A stretch of 64,000 nt of DNA from positions 222,708,853-222,772,852 of the forward strand of contig NC_085136.1 of assembly GCF_035046485.1 (NCBI RefSeq), read 5' to 3'. This document shows positions 47,686 to 59,845 of this stretch, in pieces. Below the pieces are notes generated by a model that saw nothing but the letters and a program-made list of their open reading frames with translations, ran no database searches and was not told the origin of the DNA. Positions within the stretch are counted from its first letter, which is position 1, and every line of letters begins with the position of its first letter. The stretch is from Aedes albopictus (taxonomy: Eukaryota > Arthropoda > Insecta > Diptera > Culicidae). The position numbers were made by a program, and so were the translations under genes.

Positions 47686-48522
47686 CTAAATCTTGCACAC
47701 CACTTCGTACACATCAGTTCGCTTCTGTTCCTGCGTAGGAATCTGGCGTCTAATGGAATCGCGCAGTCCCATGTCCAAATCCACCACCAACATCTCTGGC
47801 CCTTCTTTAGCCCGGCTCAAAACTCGACCCCACGGATCGCTAACTGTCGAGTATCCGTAGGCAACATAATCCTTCGATGTGTCTCTCGCTGGAGCACAAA
47901 GCGCTACGAACATCCCGTTATCAAGAGCACGAGCCTGAGCGATCAGTTCAAAGTGCATCGGTCCTGTGAAGGTGTCAAAGGCCGACGGGAATACCAACAG
48001 ATCGCAGTTCCGCTTTCGATAAACCGCTGCAAATTCCGGGAATCGTTGATCGTAGCAAATGCCAACTCCAACCTTTGTGTCTCCAACGTTAAACGTTAGG
48101 AATTCATTTCCCGGCGTTAGAACACTGGACTCCTTGAAAGTGCATCGTCCGGGAATGTCCATGTCGAAGAGATGCATTTTGCGATACTTTCCGAGAAATT
48201 CACCTTTGGGGCCCCAGACCGGGCAAGTGTTGTACAGCTTACCAGCATCGATCTCCGGGTACGTTCCACCTATCAGAGTGATTCCAAGCTCACCAGCGAC
48301 CTTCGACAAGGCCTTTGAAGTTTCTCCATTGGGAATTTGTTCGGCGGATCGGGGAAATTCTTTGGTGCAGTACGTGGAGTTCCAACATTCCGGCAAGATG
48401 ACGAGTTTGGCACCTTTGTTCTTTGCCGCAATCCGGATCTGGTTGATGGCGTTTGTAATGGCTTCTTGCTTTGTCGGGAATCCTCCCAACTGGAGCAAAG
48501 CAACTTTGAGTGCGGGAGCCAT
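47686..48522 (-). CDS. NIT2/omega-amidase-like nitrilase, paralog 3 (intronless)
   Basis: The protein has 278 residues from the ATG at 48522 (MAPALKVALLQLGG). The open frame extends nine codons further without another ATG. The triad is complete: Glu45 in LPECWN, Lys in KYRKMHLFD and Cys in GVGICYDQRF. Family text DMDIPGRCTFKES and ALCAPARDTSKDYVAYGYSTVSDPWG is present. Differences from canonical NIT2: the PECFNSPYG segment reads PECWNSTYC, and GAFNxxTGPxHWELL reads SAFDTFTGPMHFELI, so the pocket-lining residues have changed. No intron after the catalytic Lys, as in paralog 2. It is divergently arranged with paralog 4. An ATCAGT (minus, 48546-48541) and a TGATAA (minus, 48605-48600) precede it. 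An amidase role is likely; the substrate is uncertain. Confidence 0.93.
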   Translation of the reverse strand: MAPALKVALLQLGGFPTKQEAITNAINQIRIAAKNKGAKLVILPECWNSTYCTKEFPRSAEQIPNGETSKALSKVAGELGITLIGGTYPEIDAGKLYNTCPVWGPKGEFLGKYRKMHLFDMDIPGRCTFKESSVLTPGNEFLTFNVGDTKVGVGICYDQRFPEFAAVYRKRNCDLLVFPSAFDTFTGPMHFELIAQARALDNGMFVALCAPARDTSKDYVAYGYSTVSDPWGRVLSRAKEGPEMLVVDLDMGLRDSIRRQIPTQEQKRTDVYEVVCKI

Positions 48523-49169
48523 GACGATGTTGTTTGAGCCACTGATCAAAGAAAACTACAGTTTGTTTGGAATAACAACCGGCCATAAATAGGATGTTGT
48601 TATCATTTTCTGATGATAAAAGATGACCCATACAAACTCGATTTTTATTTTCTAATAGTAGTTATACACACATGTTTGATTCAGTCTTCTACAACCATAA
48701 CTGCATTCTGTCCTACATACATGCATCAAGCAGTTTCGATCATCCGTACCAAATGACTATTTACAACCACAAATCAGCCAAATCAAAACACTTCCGAATA
48801 GCTTTCATCACCCACCGTTCATCGATGTCGATCACCAGACAGTTCATATCAACAATTGACAGAGTAGGTATAGCAATGCCCGTTTGATGCCATTGCAAAA
48901 AGAAAGTGCTCAAGAGTAGTAGAATCCTTTATAAATAGCCGTTAATGCAAACAACAGCTGAGTTGAGATGCCTCGCTTGGGGAACTATAGCCAACCGAAT
49001 TGTTATCAGCGTACTCGTCAATTCAACTGGTTGTGCATTTGAGTGTCGATCGGTCACGGTTTGGCCTTTAAGGGTCATCGCGCAATCTGGCGAACGGAGA
49101 GCTCCATCGGACGGACGCTGGAATCGGTTCCGCATTTGCCAGTAGTTAACTCGTGCTCGCATTGTCAGG
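48523..49169. promoter_or_regulatory. Divergent intergenic region between paralogs 3 and 4
   Basis: The 647 bp hold a possible initiator for paralog 3 (minus, 48546-48541), two TGATAA words at 48600-48605 (minus) and 48614-48619 (plus), a TATAAATA at about 48929 and a TTATCA at 49003-49008 before paralog 4. None is proven. There is no transposon signature, which is unusual in this window and suggests a kept promoter region. Confidence 0.4.
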
Positions 49170-50071
49170 ATGGTCATCAGAATTGCACTGATTCAGCTGA
49201 AGATCGCTGGACCCAAGGAGAAGATCCTGAAGAATGCAGTCGACTTGATTCGAATCGCCAAAAAGGAAAAGGATGCCAATGTCGTAGTGCTACCGGAGAG
49301 CTTCAACTGCCCTTACAGTGCAGAAAACTTTGAGGCAAACGCCGAGGAGATACCACAAGGCGAAACGAGTCAGACGTTGAGCAAGGCAGCGCGAGATTTC
49401 GGTGTCTTTGTCGTAGGAGGATCGTTCGTGGAAAAGTGCTTTGGGAAGCTATACAACACCTGTACGGTTTGGGGTCCAGATGGCGAACTGGTTGCCAAAC
49501 ATCGAAAAGTGAGTACTGATAGTGGTTGAAACTGGTTTTCCTCATTGAGAATACATTTCCCCTCGTGACCTTCAAACAGGTTCACCTCTGCGATACGAAC
49601 ATCCCCGGCAAGCTGGAGGTTAAAGAATCGAAGGTGTTTACCGCTGGCAGTGACTACACGACCTTCTATGTAGGTGAAACCAAAATCGGACTAGGCGTTT
49701 GCTGGGATATGCGCTTTCCGTTGTTCGCCAACGCATATCGTGAGAAGGGATGTGATCTTTTGATCTACCCAGCAGTGTGCGACGTTTACACAGGGGAACT
49801 TCACTGGGAATTGCTTGCCAGAGCACGTGCCCTGGACAACCAAGTGTTTGTGGCGTTTTGTGCTCCGGCTAGGGATTCTCACGCGGAGCTGGTTTCCTAC
49901 GGTCATTCGGTGGTCGTAGACCCATGGGGTAGAGTGATCCAAAAAGGAACTGAGTTCCAAGAGATAGTAGTTGCCGATTTGGTGCTAAGGACTCTTCCAG
50001 AAGTAAGAAGCCAAATTCCGGTGCTCAAGCAGAAGAGATCTGATTTATACGAAATTGTTGTTAAGAAGTAA
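49170..50071 (+). CDS. NIT2/omega-amidase-like nitrilase, paralog 4 (two exons)
   Basis: Exon 1 is 49170-49508 and exon 2 is 49580-50071. The 71-bp intron has a consensus GTGAGT donor and an AACAG acceptor and is phase 0. The protein is 276 residues. The triad is Glu43 in LPESFNCPY, Lys113 as the last exon 1 codon, and Cys154 in GLGVCWDMRF. The residue after Glu43 is Ser where the family usually has Cys; this is not the nucleophile. Exon 1 has the same length (339 bp) as in paralog 1 and the intron is at the same position, so these two are sister genes. The HLCDTNIPGKLEVKES loop is closer to canonical than that of paralog 1. An AATAAA at about 50285 lies 214 bp past the stop. The family is certain; the exact amide substrate is inferred. 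Confidence 0.93.
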
Positions 50072-50630
50072 GGTCATCACAATAGATAACAAATGAAAAG
50101 TTGTATAGACCAAGGAAAGATTGTATTGTGTCGTTTGTGGAATGTAGCAAAATTTTAGCAATTGAACGCAATCTGTGTTTACTGTTGATATTAAATTGAC
50201 TGATGGAATGGTATACGGTTAGACAAGTAACGTTGAGGAGTGTTATTTTACTATCTTTTGTAGTCAGAGGCACTTTTCAGCAGAAATAAAGAAATCAGCA
50301 AAGTCATGCTTATTTTTTATTTGGGAGATTATCAATATGGTTGTAAGTTTGAAACAAAATATTCGGTGAAACAATAGATCTGGCTCATTTGCCAAATTAA
50401 CAGACTATATTTTGTTTACAATAGAATTGTTATGTGCCATTATCAAAATGTCATTGTTCAACGACCTGGTACATTCATATGTTACTCACCGATCTTCACA
50501 AGTACTTCCCAATGCTTCCCCGGGTCGAAGTCATGCTGTGGTTGGTTGTGCTTAATTTTATAGAATGGACTCATTTGAGAAGAACGATATAGGTCTCCAT
50601 GAAAACAACATCATAATTAGGAAAACACAT
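50072..50630. other. 3' flank of paralog 4, nothing else recognised
   Basis: Contains the polyadenylation signal at about 50285. No repeat boundary was seen before the MITE at 50631. Confidence 0.45.
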
Positions 50631-50885
50631 CAGGCAAAACATGTCTAAAGGTCCTATCTGCAGAAGAGAGGCTCTCTTTGCTTTCCCTCTCTTTCGTTAA
50701 TATCTCAGTTGTTTATTTGCATTATGATTATCTCCTTGCATTGAACGATGGTCAAAACAATCGTCATTTGATATGTACTGCAAAAATAGTTGAAAAGTGT
50801 ACCATTACATTGCAATAATTGAAAGAGAAAGTGAACAAAGAGAGTCTCTCAAATGCAGATAGGACCTATTGAAATGTTTGGCCTG
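50631..50885. mobile_element. 255-bp MITE with CAGGC ends, copy 1
   Basis: Starts CAGGCAAAACATG and ends ATGTTTGGCCTG, flanked by ACAT on both sides (4-bp target duplication). The subterminal regions are also inverse (aggtcctatctgcag). A near-identical copy is at 52554. Confidence 0.8.
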
Positions 50886-50889
50886 ACAT

Positions 50890-51466
50890 AATCAACAATA
50901 GTCGTTTTATGGCTGCCAATCTCCATCCTCGGTCACGCCCAATACCAACCAGATCACGCTCCCCTGGTCCGCATCCTCCACGCCTTCTTTTGCCAACCAA
51001 ATCAGTATCGAACATTATCTTTGCAGAGTTGTTTTCCGGCATTCTTGCAACATGCATCCGGTGCAGGCGGATTGTCAAATTTTCTGGGCCTATTTTGAAA
51101 GTTCAGCTGCGATACCATCCTTACCAGCTGCTTTGTTGGCTTTAGGCTGGTGAATGGCATCCTCTGCTTCTTGTTGTGTCCCACGTTCTGGCGGGTTTCT
51201 TGCTGCACCTTTTACCATCCGCGCCTAGTTCTTTTCCCCCCGAAAATCGCTCTGCGCTCCTCCTGAAACCATTTGTTCCATTGATTCCGCTCCACGAAGC
51301 CCATGGTGCTCTCAGATGTGTCGTTGATGGCTGCTTTTACTGTACTTTCGCAGACCTCTTTATACTTTCCTTACCATCCTTACCACATCGAGCTCCACCT
51401 TGTGTGACCATGCTGCCTAGAGATTCCGCGCGTATGCTTCAGTCACTCTAGGCTGTACCGTGAGTT
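50890..51466 (-). mobile_element. RTE-type retrotransposon relic with internal deletion
   Basis: On the minus strand the first part is the RTE middle region and the part at 51060-50890 is the C-terminal end (SAKIMFDTDLVGKRRRGG, GIGRDRGWRLAA), so the RT core is missing. Stops and frameshifts are frequent. Confidence 0.6.
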
Positions 51467-52039
51467 TTGAAACGCCACTGTCACGTCGGTTCGTCGGTGA
51501 TTACACTCCAGGTAGTGAAGTCCAAATTGATGGACAAATTCCAGCGCCGGCTGGAACGGGACGGTAATCCGGCGAAGAAAGAGAAAGCGATGAAATCCGC
51601 CATGATGAAGACGAGTGAGACGCGTGAGTGCTTCTATTGCAAGAAGCCCGGCCCACCTGCAGCGGAACTGCCGGAAGCTTCTGGAAGCGAAGAAAAAAGA
51701 AACCATGCCTGAAGCCGTAGAGAAATGATGGTGCAAAGCGAAAACAGTATACAGTTCCTCGAGGGAAATGGCGACCTGTATGCTTCTGGACTCCGGCCTT
51801 GATAAGCGTTTCTGGGCGAAGCCGTTTCGACCGCTACCTACAATCAGAACCGTATCCCGTCTAGATCAGTTCCCAAAACTCCATTTGAGATGTGGTGGTG
51901 TGGTGGGGGCGGATGCTGGACCTTGGCCACATGCGGGTTTTTGGCAGTCAGGCATACATCCATGTCCGCAGCAAGTGAAACGCAGCAAGATGGAACCAAA
52001 AGCGAAGCGTCTAAGTTTCCTCAATGAAGCACAAGGGCT
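51467..52039 (+). pseudogene. Copia-type retrotransposon relic, 5' piece
   Basis: The frame 51467-51712 carries the gag zinc knuckle start ECFYCKKPG. After a deletion, the integrase C-terminal part follows at 51768-52039 with ATCMLLDSGLDKRFWA, PKTPFEM-like text in another frame, and KRSKMEPKAKRLSFLNEAQG. The reading is broken at 52032-52039 by the insertion of hAT-like copy B and continues at 58793. No LTR was recognised. Confidence 0.75.
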
Positions 52040-55000
52040 CAGTGGCGTAGCAAGGGGGGGGTGCGGAGGTGCGGTCCGCACCGGGCCCCCGAATTCAAGG
52101 GGCCTCCAAATCAGTGAAGGTTTCTTACACTAGTTTGAATGAAGTTCTTTAAATAGCGAATGTTTGCTACAAGTATAAGTTCAATACTTGCAGATCTGCT
52201 GATAGGTATGTAGGGGCCCCTTCGTGAAATTTTGGAATGGGCACACAGATGACTTATTTGAAGTCCTATCATTAACAATTCGATGATTGCTCTTTGAACC
52301 TGCAGGGGTCCCAAAATACAGCAAAAAATGTGCTAGAAATCAAAATATAATTTTAAGAAATTCAGTACCGATATGGAAGTAAAATTCATGAGCATAATGA
52401 AAATGTCATAATAAGTATCATCCCAACTACAGGACCAAACATAGCTGTTCACTTAGCTTAACCCTCTAATACCCAAATTTTTGATTTTGATCTAAATATC
52501 ATTTTTCGTCATCTAAAATCGAAACATGTTTTGGAAGATGATTCTTTTTAATTCAGGCCAAACATGTCTAAAGGTCCTATCTGCAGAAGAGAGGCTCTCT
52601 TTGGTTTCCCTCTCTTTCGTTAATATCTCAGCTGTTTATTTGTATTATGATTGTCTCCTTGCATTGAACGATGGTCAAAACAATCGTCTTTTGATTTGTA
52701 CTGCAAAAATAGTTGAAAAGTGTACCATTACATTGCAATAATTGAAAGAGAAAATGAACAAAGAGAGCCTCTCAAATGCAGATAGGACCTATTGAAATGT
52801 TTGGCCTGAATTCTCGATTTCGTGAATTTCAGTTTTTGATTTTTCTAATTTTTATTTTTGAACATTCCCACACTTTTACATTTTTCCTGGAAGCCAATTT
52901 AGGGAACGGATTTTTTTAGATGAAAATATTTTGAGATTTTATGATTATTGTTGAATTATTATTATTTTAAATTTTTTTTACAGAAAATTTTATTTTCCGT
53001 GTAATTTTAAGGAAAATAATTTTAGAGTGTATTCAATTCCCTTAAACTATTAAACAAGGATAGTATGATTTGGGAAAAATTTAAAATATATTAATTGTAG
53101 CGATTCAATACAAAATAAACAATGACTTCTAAAAGGTGACTAAAACATCAATTTTTCAATGATTTTTTTTTAAATGTAAATACGCTTTTAAATACACCAA
53201 AAACCATTTTGAGATATACAGAACAGTCCTACATATCAGTCAAAAATATAAAAAAATGATTTTCCACGAAACAAAAATTACAAAAATGCTCAAACTATAC
53301 CCCGTCTAAAGGCAGGGTTGGGTATTAGAGGGTTAAGGTAGCAGTTGAAATTCAGGGGTCTAATTTATTAAAGTTAAGATCTGAACACATGTCACGTCAA
53401 AACTGTAATAACAACAGTTTGTTGAAAAGTTTTACTCTCGTATAAAAAATGCAATCAACGTATTCCAACTATTTCATCGAGTATTTCTTCCTACATATTC
53501 CTTGAAGGGTTTCTGCGGGAATTCCTTCAGTTAAGGTCCTTGTCTCTGGGGATATCTTTTACGATTTATCTAACTCCTGGAGTTCTACAAAAAATCCTCT
53601 AAGATTAACTTCAGAACTTTTTTCAGGGATTACTTCAGAAATTCCTCTAAGCATTGATTTTCGAAAGCTTACAATAATGCATTCTTTCAGGAACTCCTCC
53701 AAGCATTCCTACAGAAACTTCTCAAGAAATCCTTCAGGAATTCCTTCAAGGATTTTTTCCGGCATTTCTTCAAACATTCGTTCAGGACTACCTCTTCGAA
53801 TTTCTTCATAAAATCCTACAAGGATTATGTCATGAAATCCTTCAAGGAATCCCTCAGATGAACCTTAAGGAATTTTTAACAGGATTCCTTTAGATATTTA
53901 TCCAAATCTTGTAGGAGTTCCTCATGGGAATTATTTTTCATGAATTTCGGAGATCACGCTTGGAGCCATACCTGAATGGTCGTTGGAAGATTTTCTAAAG
54001 GAATTGTGGAGGTATTCCCGAAAGAATTCTTGTAGAAATGTTTGCAAGAATTTTTGGAGGAATATTTAATGGAATCTTTATCTTGATGAATTCCAAGACG
54101 TATTCGGAAAGAATCATTGGGTTGAGTTTGCAGGTATCTTTGATGACATTCTTGAAGGATTACTACAGTACTATGTAGTAGTACTAGAAGTACAATGAGT
54201 ACATTGAAGGTTTAGGTAAAGAGTTCCTGAAGAAATTTTGAAAGCAAAGAGATTTTTGGAAGAACTAATGATGACATGCCTATTATTTCTCAAAGAAATC
54301 AATGGCGGAAACCTCAATGAATTCCTCTCAAATTCTTTGGAGCATATCGAAAAACAAAAAGATCCTGTATATTTGGAGGAATTTATGCAGGAGGCCTTGG
54401 GGGAAATTCTGCATATTCAAATCCTTTGGGGACGAATGTGTTCATACTTGTAGGAACTTTAGGAAAACTTTAAAAAATCCTTGAACGAATCTTTGTATTG
54501 TAGCTTGAAAAAAAAAATCCTTGGAGAAAAGATTAAATCTTCACTGAACTTCCATAAAGGATTATTGAACGAATTGTGAAAAAGAACTTAAAACAATCGC
54601 ATAAGGATTTTTTGGTCGATTTCCTACAGCAATTATTGAAGGAATTCTGACGAAATCCCTGTAGGTATAACTAAAGAAATGCTTGAACAAATTCTTAAGA
54701 AATCCTTTGAAGAATTTCAAGAAAAACCGTTTGAGGCATTGCGAAAAGAAATTCTTGGGGATTTAAAAAAAAAGAATTCCTAAAGGATTCTTCTCCAAAA
54801 TTGCTGAAGCAATTATGTGAGGTAGCCCCAAAAGAATCATTTGTGGAAATCTTTAAAAAAAACTTTTTATAGAATTTATGGCCATAATACATAATACATA
54901 ATACATATACATACATAATTGTATGTATAATTGAAGAAATTGCTTTAGAAACGCATGGAGGAGTTTGTAGCAACTTTCGAAGGAAATCTTAGAGAAATTT

Positions 55001-58000
55001 GTAAAGAAGTCCTTGAAGTAATTCCTAGATAAGTCGTAAAATATATTCAAGAAAAAGTTCTTGGCGTTCCACACTTGGAACAAATACTTCATGAAATAGT
55101 AATAATCATTTTCAAAAGTTTCGTGAAGGGAATCCAGACGAAACTGGTTTCCACCTTGTAAGAATACCTGAAGGATTCATTGAAAGAATCACAGTAGAAT
55201 TTTGTGGAGGAATTTCTGTGAGAATTCTGGAAGGAAATTTATTTTATTTTTTAATTAGAAATTCTGATGTATTTCTTCGAAAATTTTTTTTGGATTTTTT
55301 TTCACCAATTACTTTGAAAATCCGTGCAGCAATTCGTTAAGGAATACCTTGATCCCTTCTGCAAATACTCTAAAAAATTTCTTCGGAAATTCCTTTGGGA
55401 ATTCCCTAAGGATTTTTTGTCTGATTTCATTCTGCATTATTTCTAGAAAATTTCTGTGGCTGTCATTTTGGAAACTGTTTTAGCTATTGTGTCGAAAATT
55501 GAGTGCGCTATCCCTTTAGTAAAAACTCTTAATTTTTTTTAGGATCTCTGTTAGAAGTATCATTGAAAATTTCTGCGGCAAATCTTTTGAGAAATTGTTA
55601 GGCAATTCCTTTGAAAACTTCTTTAATGAACTCTCGGCAATGCTTCAGCAATGACTTCACGAACTTCAAATTTTTATTTCTACGAAAACTTCTTTAAAAA
55701 TTTGTCTGCAACCTTTTGCTGTTTTTTACTATTCATTTGAAAAATCATCTGATAATTACTTTGGGAATAACTTTAACACTCTTTTGGAAACTTCTTCGCC
55801 AATTCATATGGAAATTGATTGATTAATTCATTTGGCATTTTTTCGGCAATCCCTTTGGATTTTGTTTTGGTAGCTCTTATGATAATTTCACGGCAATAAT
55901 ATTCGAAATTGATTTTAGTTATTATTTTTGAAGTTTCGACATTCTTTGGGCAATTGCTTTGGAAATTTATCAGGAAACTCCTACGGGATTTCAGCAATTT
56001 CATTGAAAGTTACACCGGCAGTCCCTTTGCTAATATACCTGAAATTTACGTTTGTTTTTATTTCAATAGTTCCTTTACAAATTCATTAAAATTTCTTTGT
56101 CAATTCGTTTGACTGACTCCGGTAATTCCTCAGATAATTCCTTTGGTAATTCCTCTGGATTTTTATTCATAATTCTTTACGGAATTACGTCTGTTTTGCA
56201 GCTGGTTTTTGTCTGGTTTTGCAGTTCTATGAGATACACTCTTGCGAATTAAAAAAATCCAAGAATTTAAAACGGAACGGCCGAGGAAATTCGCAAAGGA
56301 ATTACCTAAGGAATTTCCAAAAAAAAGGTGATTACCAGAGAAGTTTACAAACAATTTCCCAAGAAAATCACAAAGCGATTTCTAAAAGTGTTTTTTTTTA
56401 TTTATTGAAAAAAAAATCTTATGTTTTTTTTTTTAATTTCTCATAATGAGTTCTTGAATCCTTGAACAAATTATTAGAGGAATTTCTTAAGCATTTCTAT
56501 CAAAAACACTAAAATCCTCTGGAGGAATTTGTGCAATAATCTTCGAAAAAATCTTGCTGAAGTAATTATATAAAAACATAAAGAAATCCTTGTATGAAGA
56601 ATGCCCGAAAGATTTGTTGGAAAAAAATAGTTTGTGGAATACTTGGGGACATCAGTTTAACCCTTCAGGACGCGCGCCGTTGTAAAAAGTACAACAATGC
56701 CAGAAAAAATACCTCGCTCGTCGTATACAGCGCAAGCACAGTGCATTTTTAGGCTCGAACAGGCACGCGTCCTGAAAGTTTAAGTAAGAATGAATGAAAT
56801 CAATTGAGGAAATTCTAAGAGAATACTTAATAAATTTTGAACGAATCTTTGGAGAAATCGTAAGAGCATTTATTGGATGAACTACTAAAGACATCTTTAG
56901 AAAAATTCCTGTAGAAACTTTGGGAGGGATTTCCACAGGCCTCTTTGAAGGAATTTCTTTAAAATTTTGAATAAAACCTTGCGAGTCCTGGAAAAATCCC
57001 AAGAGTAATCCTCGGTAGAATTCTTGGAGAAATTGTTAAATAAATTAGACAAGGAAAGCTTTATGCGATTGATGAAACCCTTGCAGTAGTTTCTAACAAG
57101 ATCCTTGAAGGAATTCTGAAAGAATTTTTTGATAATTTTCGAAAGTTTTGTTTTGGAGAAATATTTAAGAAATCCTTGGAAATAATCCCGTAGGAATTCT
57201 TAAAGCGATTCCTGAAGAATTCCCTATGGATATCCTCTATGAAATCTTAATCTTGCATTAATAACTTAAAAGATGCTTCTAGGCATTCTTAAAGAATTCC
57301 TGAAGAAAGTAGCAAAACAGTCTTAGGAGGAATCCTTGGAGTAACATGAGAATATTTTTTTTATTCGATAAGATAGGGCATCTGTTCCTTTACTGTTTAA
57401 GCATATACGCTCCAATTTTCATCCTACTCAAATCAAAGGAATGAAGCGCTTTTTGTCTTGTTTCTTTTTTTTTTGTATTTTTTTTTAGAAATGAGCACGA
57501 ATGATAACAAAAATTACGTTATCGTCGATTCCGTAATCGTTTTGTTTTCGAATAGGACTCTTTTGCGACTGTAGGATTATTAAGGGCATGTTGACCCTAC
57601 CAGGAATTCTCAGAGAATTTTTTAAACGATTTTTTCGGAGGAATTTCTAGCGGAATCATTAATAACCTGGAACTTTGAAGGAGTCTTATGAAAAATCACA
57701 ATAGATTTTTTTTTAAATAGTTCCCAGAGAAATGTTAGCAAAAATTCCTGTAGGAATCCTTGGAAAATGTCCCTGAGTTGATGGATATTAAAGAATTCGT
57801 TGGAGGAATTCCAGAAGGATTTTTCGAAAGAATTTCTACAAAACTCCTACGAACCTCCTCTGAGAATTTTCTTATAAGAACTTAGGAATTTCTGAAGGAA
57901 TCCTTGGTATCCTTCTAAGCATAACGTGATTATATTGCGTTCCAATTCCTTTGTGTTGCCGGTTAAATTAACTAAACAGTTTTAATTTCCGTGGATAGAA

Positions 58001-58792
58001 TGACAATTTAATCGATAAAATGACAGTTCACCCCGAACAAAAAAAAAATCCCCATACAATCTTTAAATGGATTTTAAAAATAGTTCCCGGGCACCAAAAA
58101 TGATGAAATTTCGGACTTCGACTATTTTTTGGACGGAGATTCAAATTATGAAATAATCGGGATACCCCTACAGAACCCGATTTTGATTTTATTTTTTCGG
58201 AAGAATATGTGGTTCCAACAAAACTTTTAAGAATTTTTTGTAGCATTTTTTTCTGGAATCTTCTAAATGAATCCTCAGAGATATTATTGATAGAAACCCT
58301 GGTGGACTTCCTGAACAAATGTTTCGAGAAATACTCGATGAAGCCTTTGCAAGAATCTTTTGAAGTACTTTGAAGTATTTCTGAAAACATTCTCGGAAAC
58401 AACACTGTAAGAATTCCTGAAGGAGTGCTTATAGAAATATTGAATGACATCCTTGCATTAACGACTTGGAAGATTCTTGAAGACAAATTGTTCTTCAAGA
58501 GAGATTTTTTTAAAAGAAAACGGTAAAGCAACCTTTGAATTGATCTTTGAATTCCTTAAGGATTACTTGGTACTATTCCCAAATAATTTGTTAAAAAAAG
58601 TTCGACATAATTCTTAGAAAAAATCTTACGTTCATTGATGGATTTCATTGGATTTTTTCATCGTTTTGTACAAAATACAACAGGTGATCAATCGAGACAT
58701 TTATCATTGTAAAATATGTACATCTGTCATTTTCATAAGGGCCCACGAATTTTGTTCCGCACCGGGCCCCCAAATTCCTAGCTACGCCACTG
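52040..58792 (-). mobile_element. Long hAT-like non-autonomous element, copy B
   Basis: The 6753-bp element has CAGTGGCGTAGC at both inward-reading ends and a perfect 8-bp target duplication CAAGGGCT (52032-52039 and 58793-58800) within copia sequence. CCGCACCGGGCCCCC occurs near both ends in the same orientation. Most of the interior, about 53500-58600, is a degenerate 12-bp periodic array. Landmarks align with copy A in reverse: 57.36-57.61 kb matches 36.75-36.95 kb, 53.94-54.35 kb matches 39.75-40.18 kb, and 52.05-52.22 kb matches 40.27-40.44 kb. The longest open frames (e.g. minus 58531-58028) are repeat translations, and no transposase was found. Confidence 0.88.
52554..52808. mobile_element. 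255-bp MITE with CAGGC ends, copy 2
   Basis: Same length and orientation as 50631-50885 with few differences; starts CAGGCCAAACATG, ends ATGTTTGGCCTG, flanked by AATT on both sides. It lies inside hAT-like copy B. Confidence 0.85.
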
Positions 58793-59299
58793 CAAGGGCT
58801 ATAGATTTGTGGATCCGGAGACCGACTGCATCACTATCAGCAGGGACGCCCGCTTCATAGAAATTGAGAACGGAACGTCGTCCGTTGAGTTTCCAGCTTC
58901 GGAGACGGCACCTAGCGTTCAAGGAGGAGACCGATTCCGAGGATTCTGGCAAAGCGGAGGAAGAATTCAGCACCCCACGCGCTGAACTAGCGGGTCCCGT
59001 GCGTAGATCAGCACGGCAGAACCAAGCAATTCCGAAGCATCTTGAAGACTATCTGTTGGAGTACGCTGTTGGGATTGCGGCATGTGTCGTTGAAAAACCA
59101 TGTGGAAGCTCTTGAAAGTTCGGATTGGCGTGCAACGATGAAGGATGAGATGGACTCGCATCAGCGGAACGGTACTTGGGAGCTAGTACTCCTACTGCCG
59201 GGGCGGAAACCCGCTGGACCCAAATGGGGTTTTAAGGTCAAGCGTAATCAGGAAGATCAAGTGGTGAAGTTGAAGGCGAGGGTTGTAGCGTATGGGTGG

Positions 59300-59845
59300 C
59301 CATACCTACCATTTTTATATTTTTTACAGTTTGATATAGATCCAAACTACTTGGGAAAAATAATTAACGACATGTTTTGCAGGTAACTTTTTGATACTGA
59401 ATTTTTGAATTTACTAAAATTTGTCATTTTTTGGTATAATAAAAAAATTTTCAACCTAATGCTAGTTTAATACAATTTCCATAAAGAGATAGGAAATTTT
59501 ATGAGGAAAAACTTCGCGCGTTTTTTCTGCCTGTTTTAGAGTTATTCACGATTTACTTTTTGGTGAAACTTGAATTTTTGGGTATTTTTTTCTAAAAATG
59601 TCACATAAGAACTTCCCAAAACCACATACAAAGTGAAAACTCACGTATGCTCAACAAGTTTTTGACTTGATTGTGTTAAGAAATTATGGTGACATCATTA
59701 ATTGATTTATAGGTTTTGTTATTTAATTCCTTCATACAAAAATTAACTAGTTAAGAATTCTAAAAAAGCTTGTTTTCTCGAAAAGCTTCGTACTGCCTAT
59801 TTATTATTTGAAGATATTCTCCACAAAATATTGAGCCCACAAAAC
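59300..59845. other. AT-rich insertion in the copia relic
   Basis: Sequence unrelated to copia lies between the RT start and the C-terminal part. It may be another repeat insertion or a replacement during deletion; no ends were recognised. Confidence 0.4.

Noticed and set aside
48929..48936. TATA box for paralog 4
   Set aside because: The word TATAAATA is present but lies 240 bp before the ATG without an initiator at +30, so it is mentioned only as part of the intergenic region.
58028..58531. 167-codon minus-strand open frame in hAT-like copy B
   Set aside because: It consists of translated 12-bp periodic repeat with F, K and S runs; no homologous frame is open in copy A.
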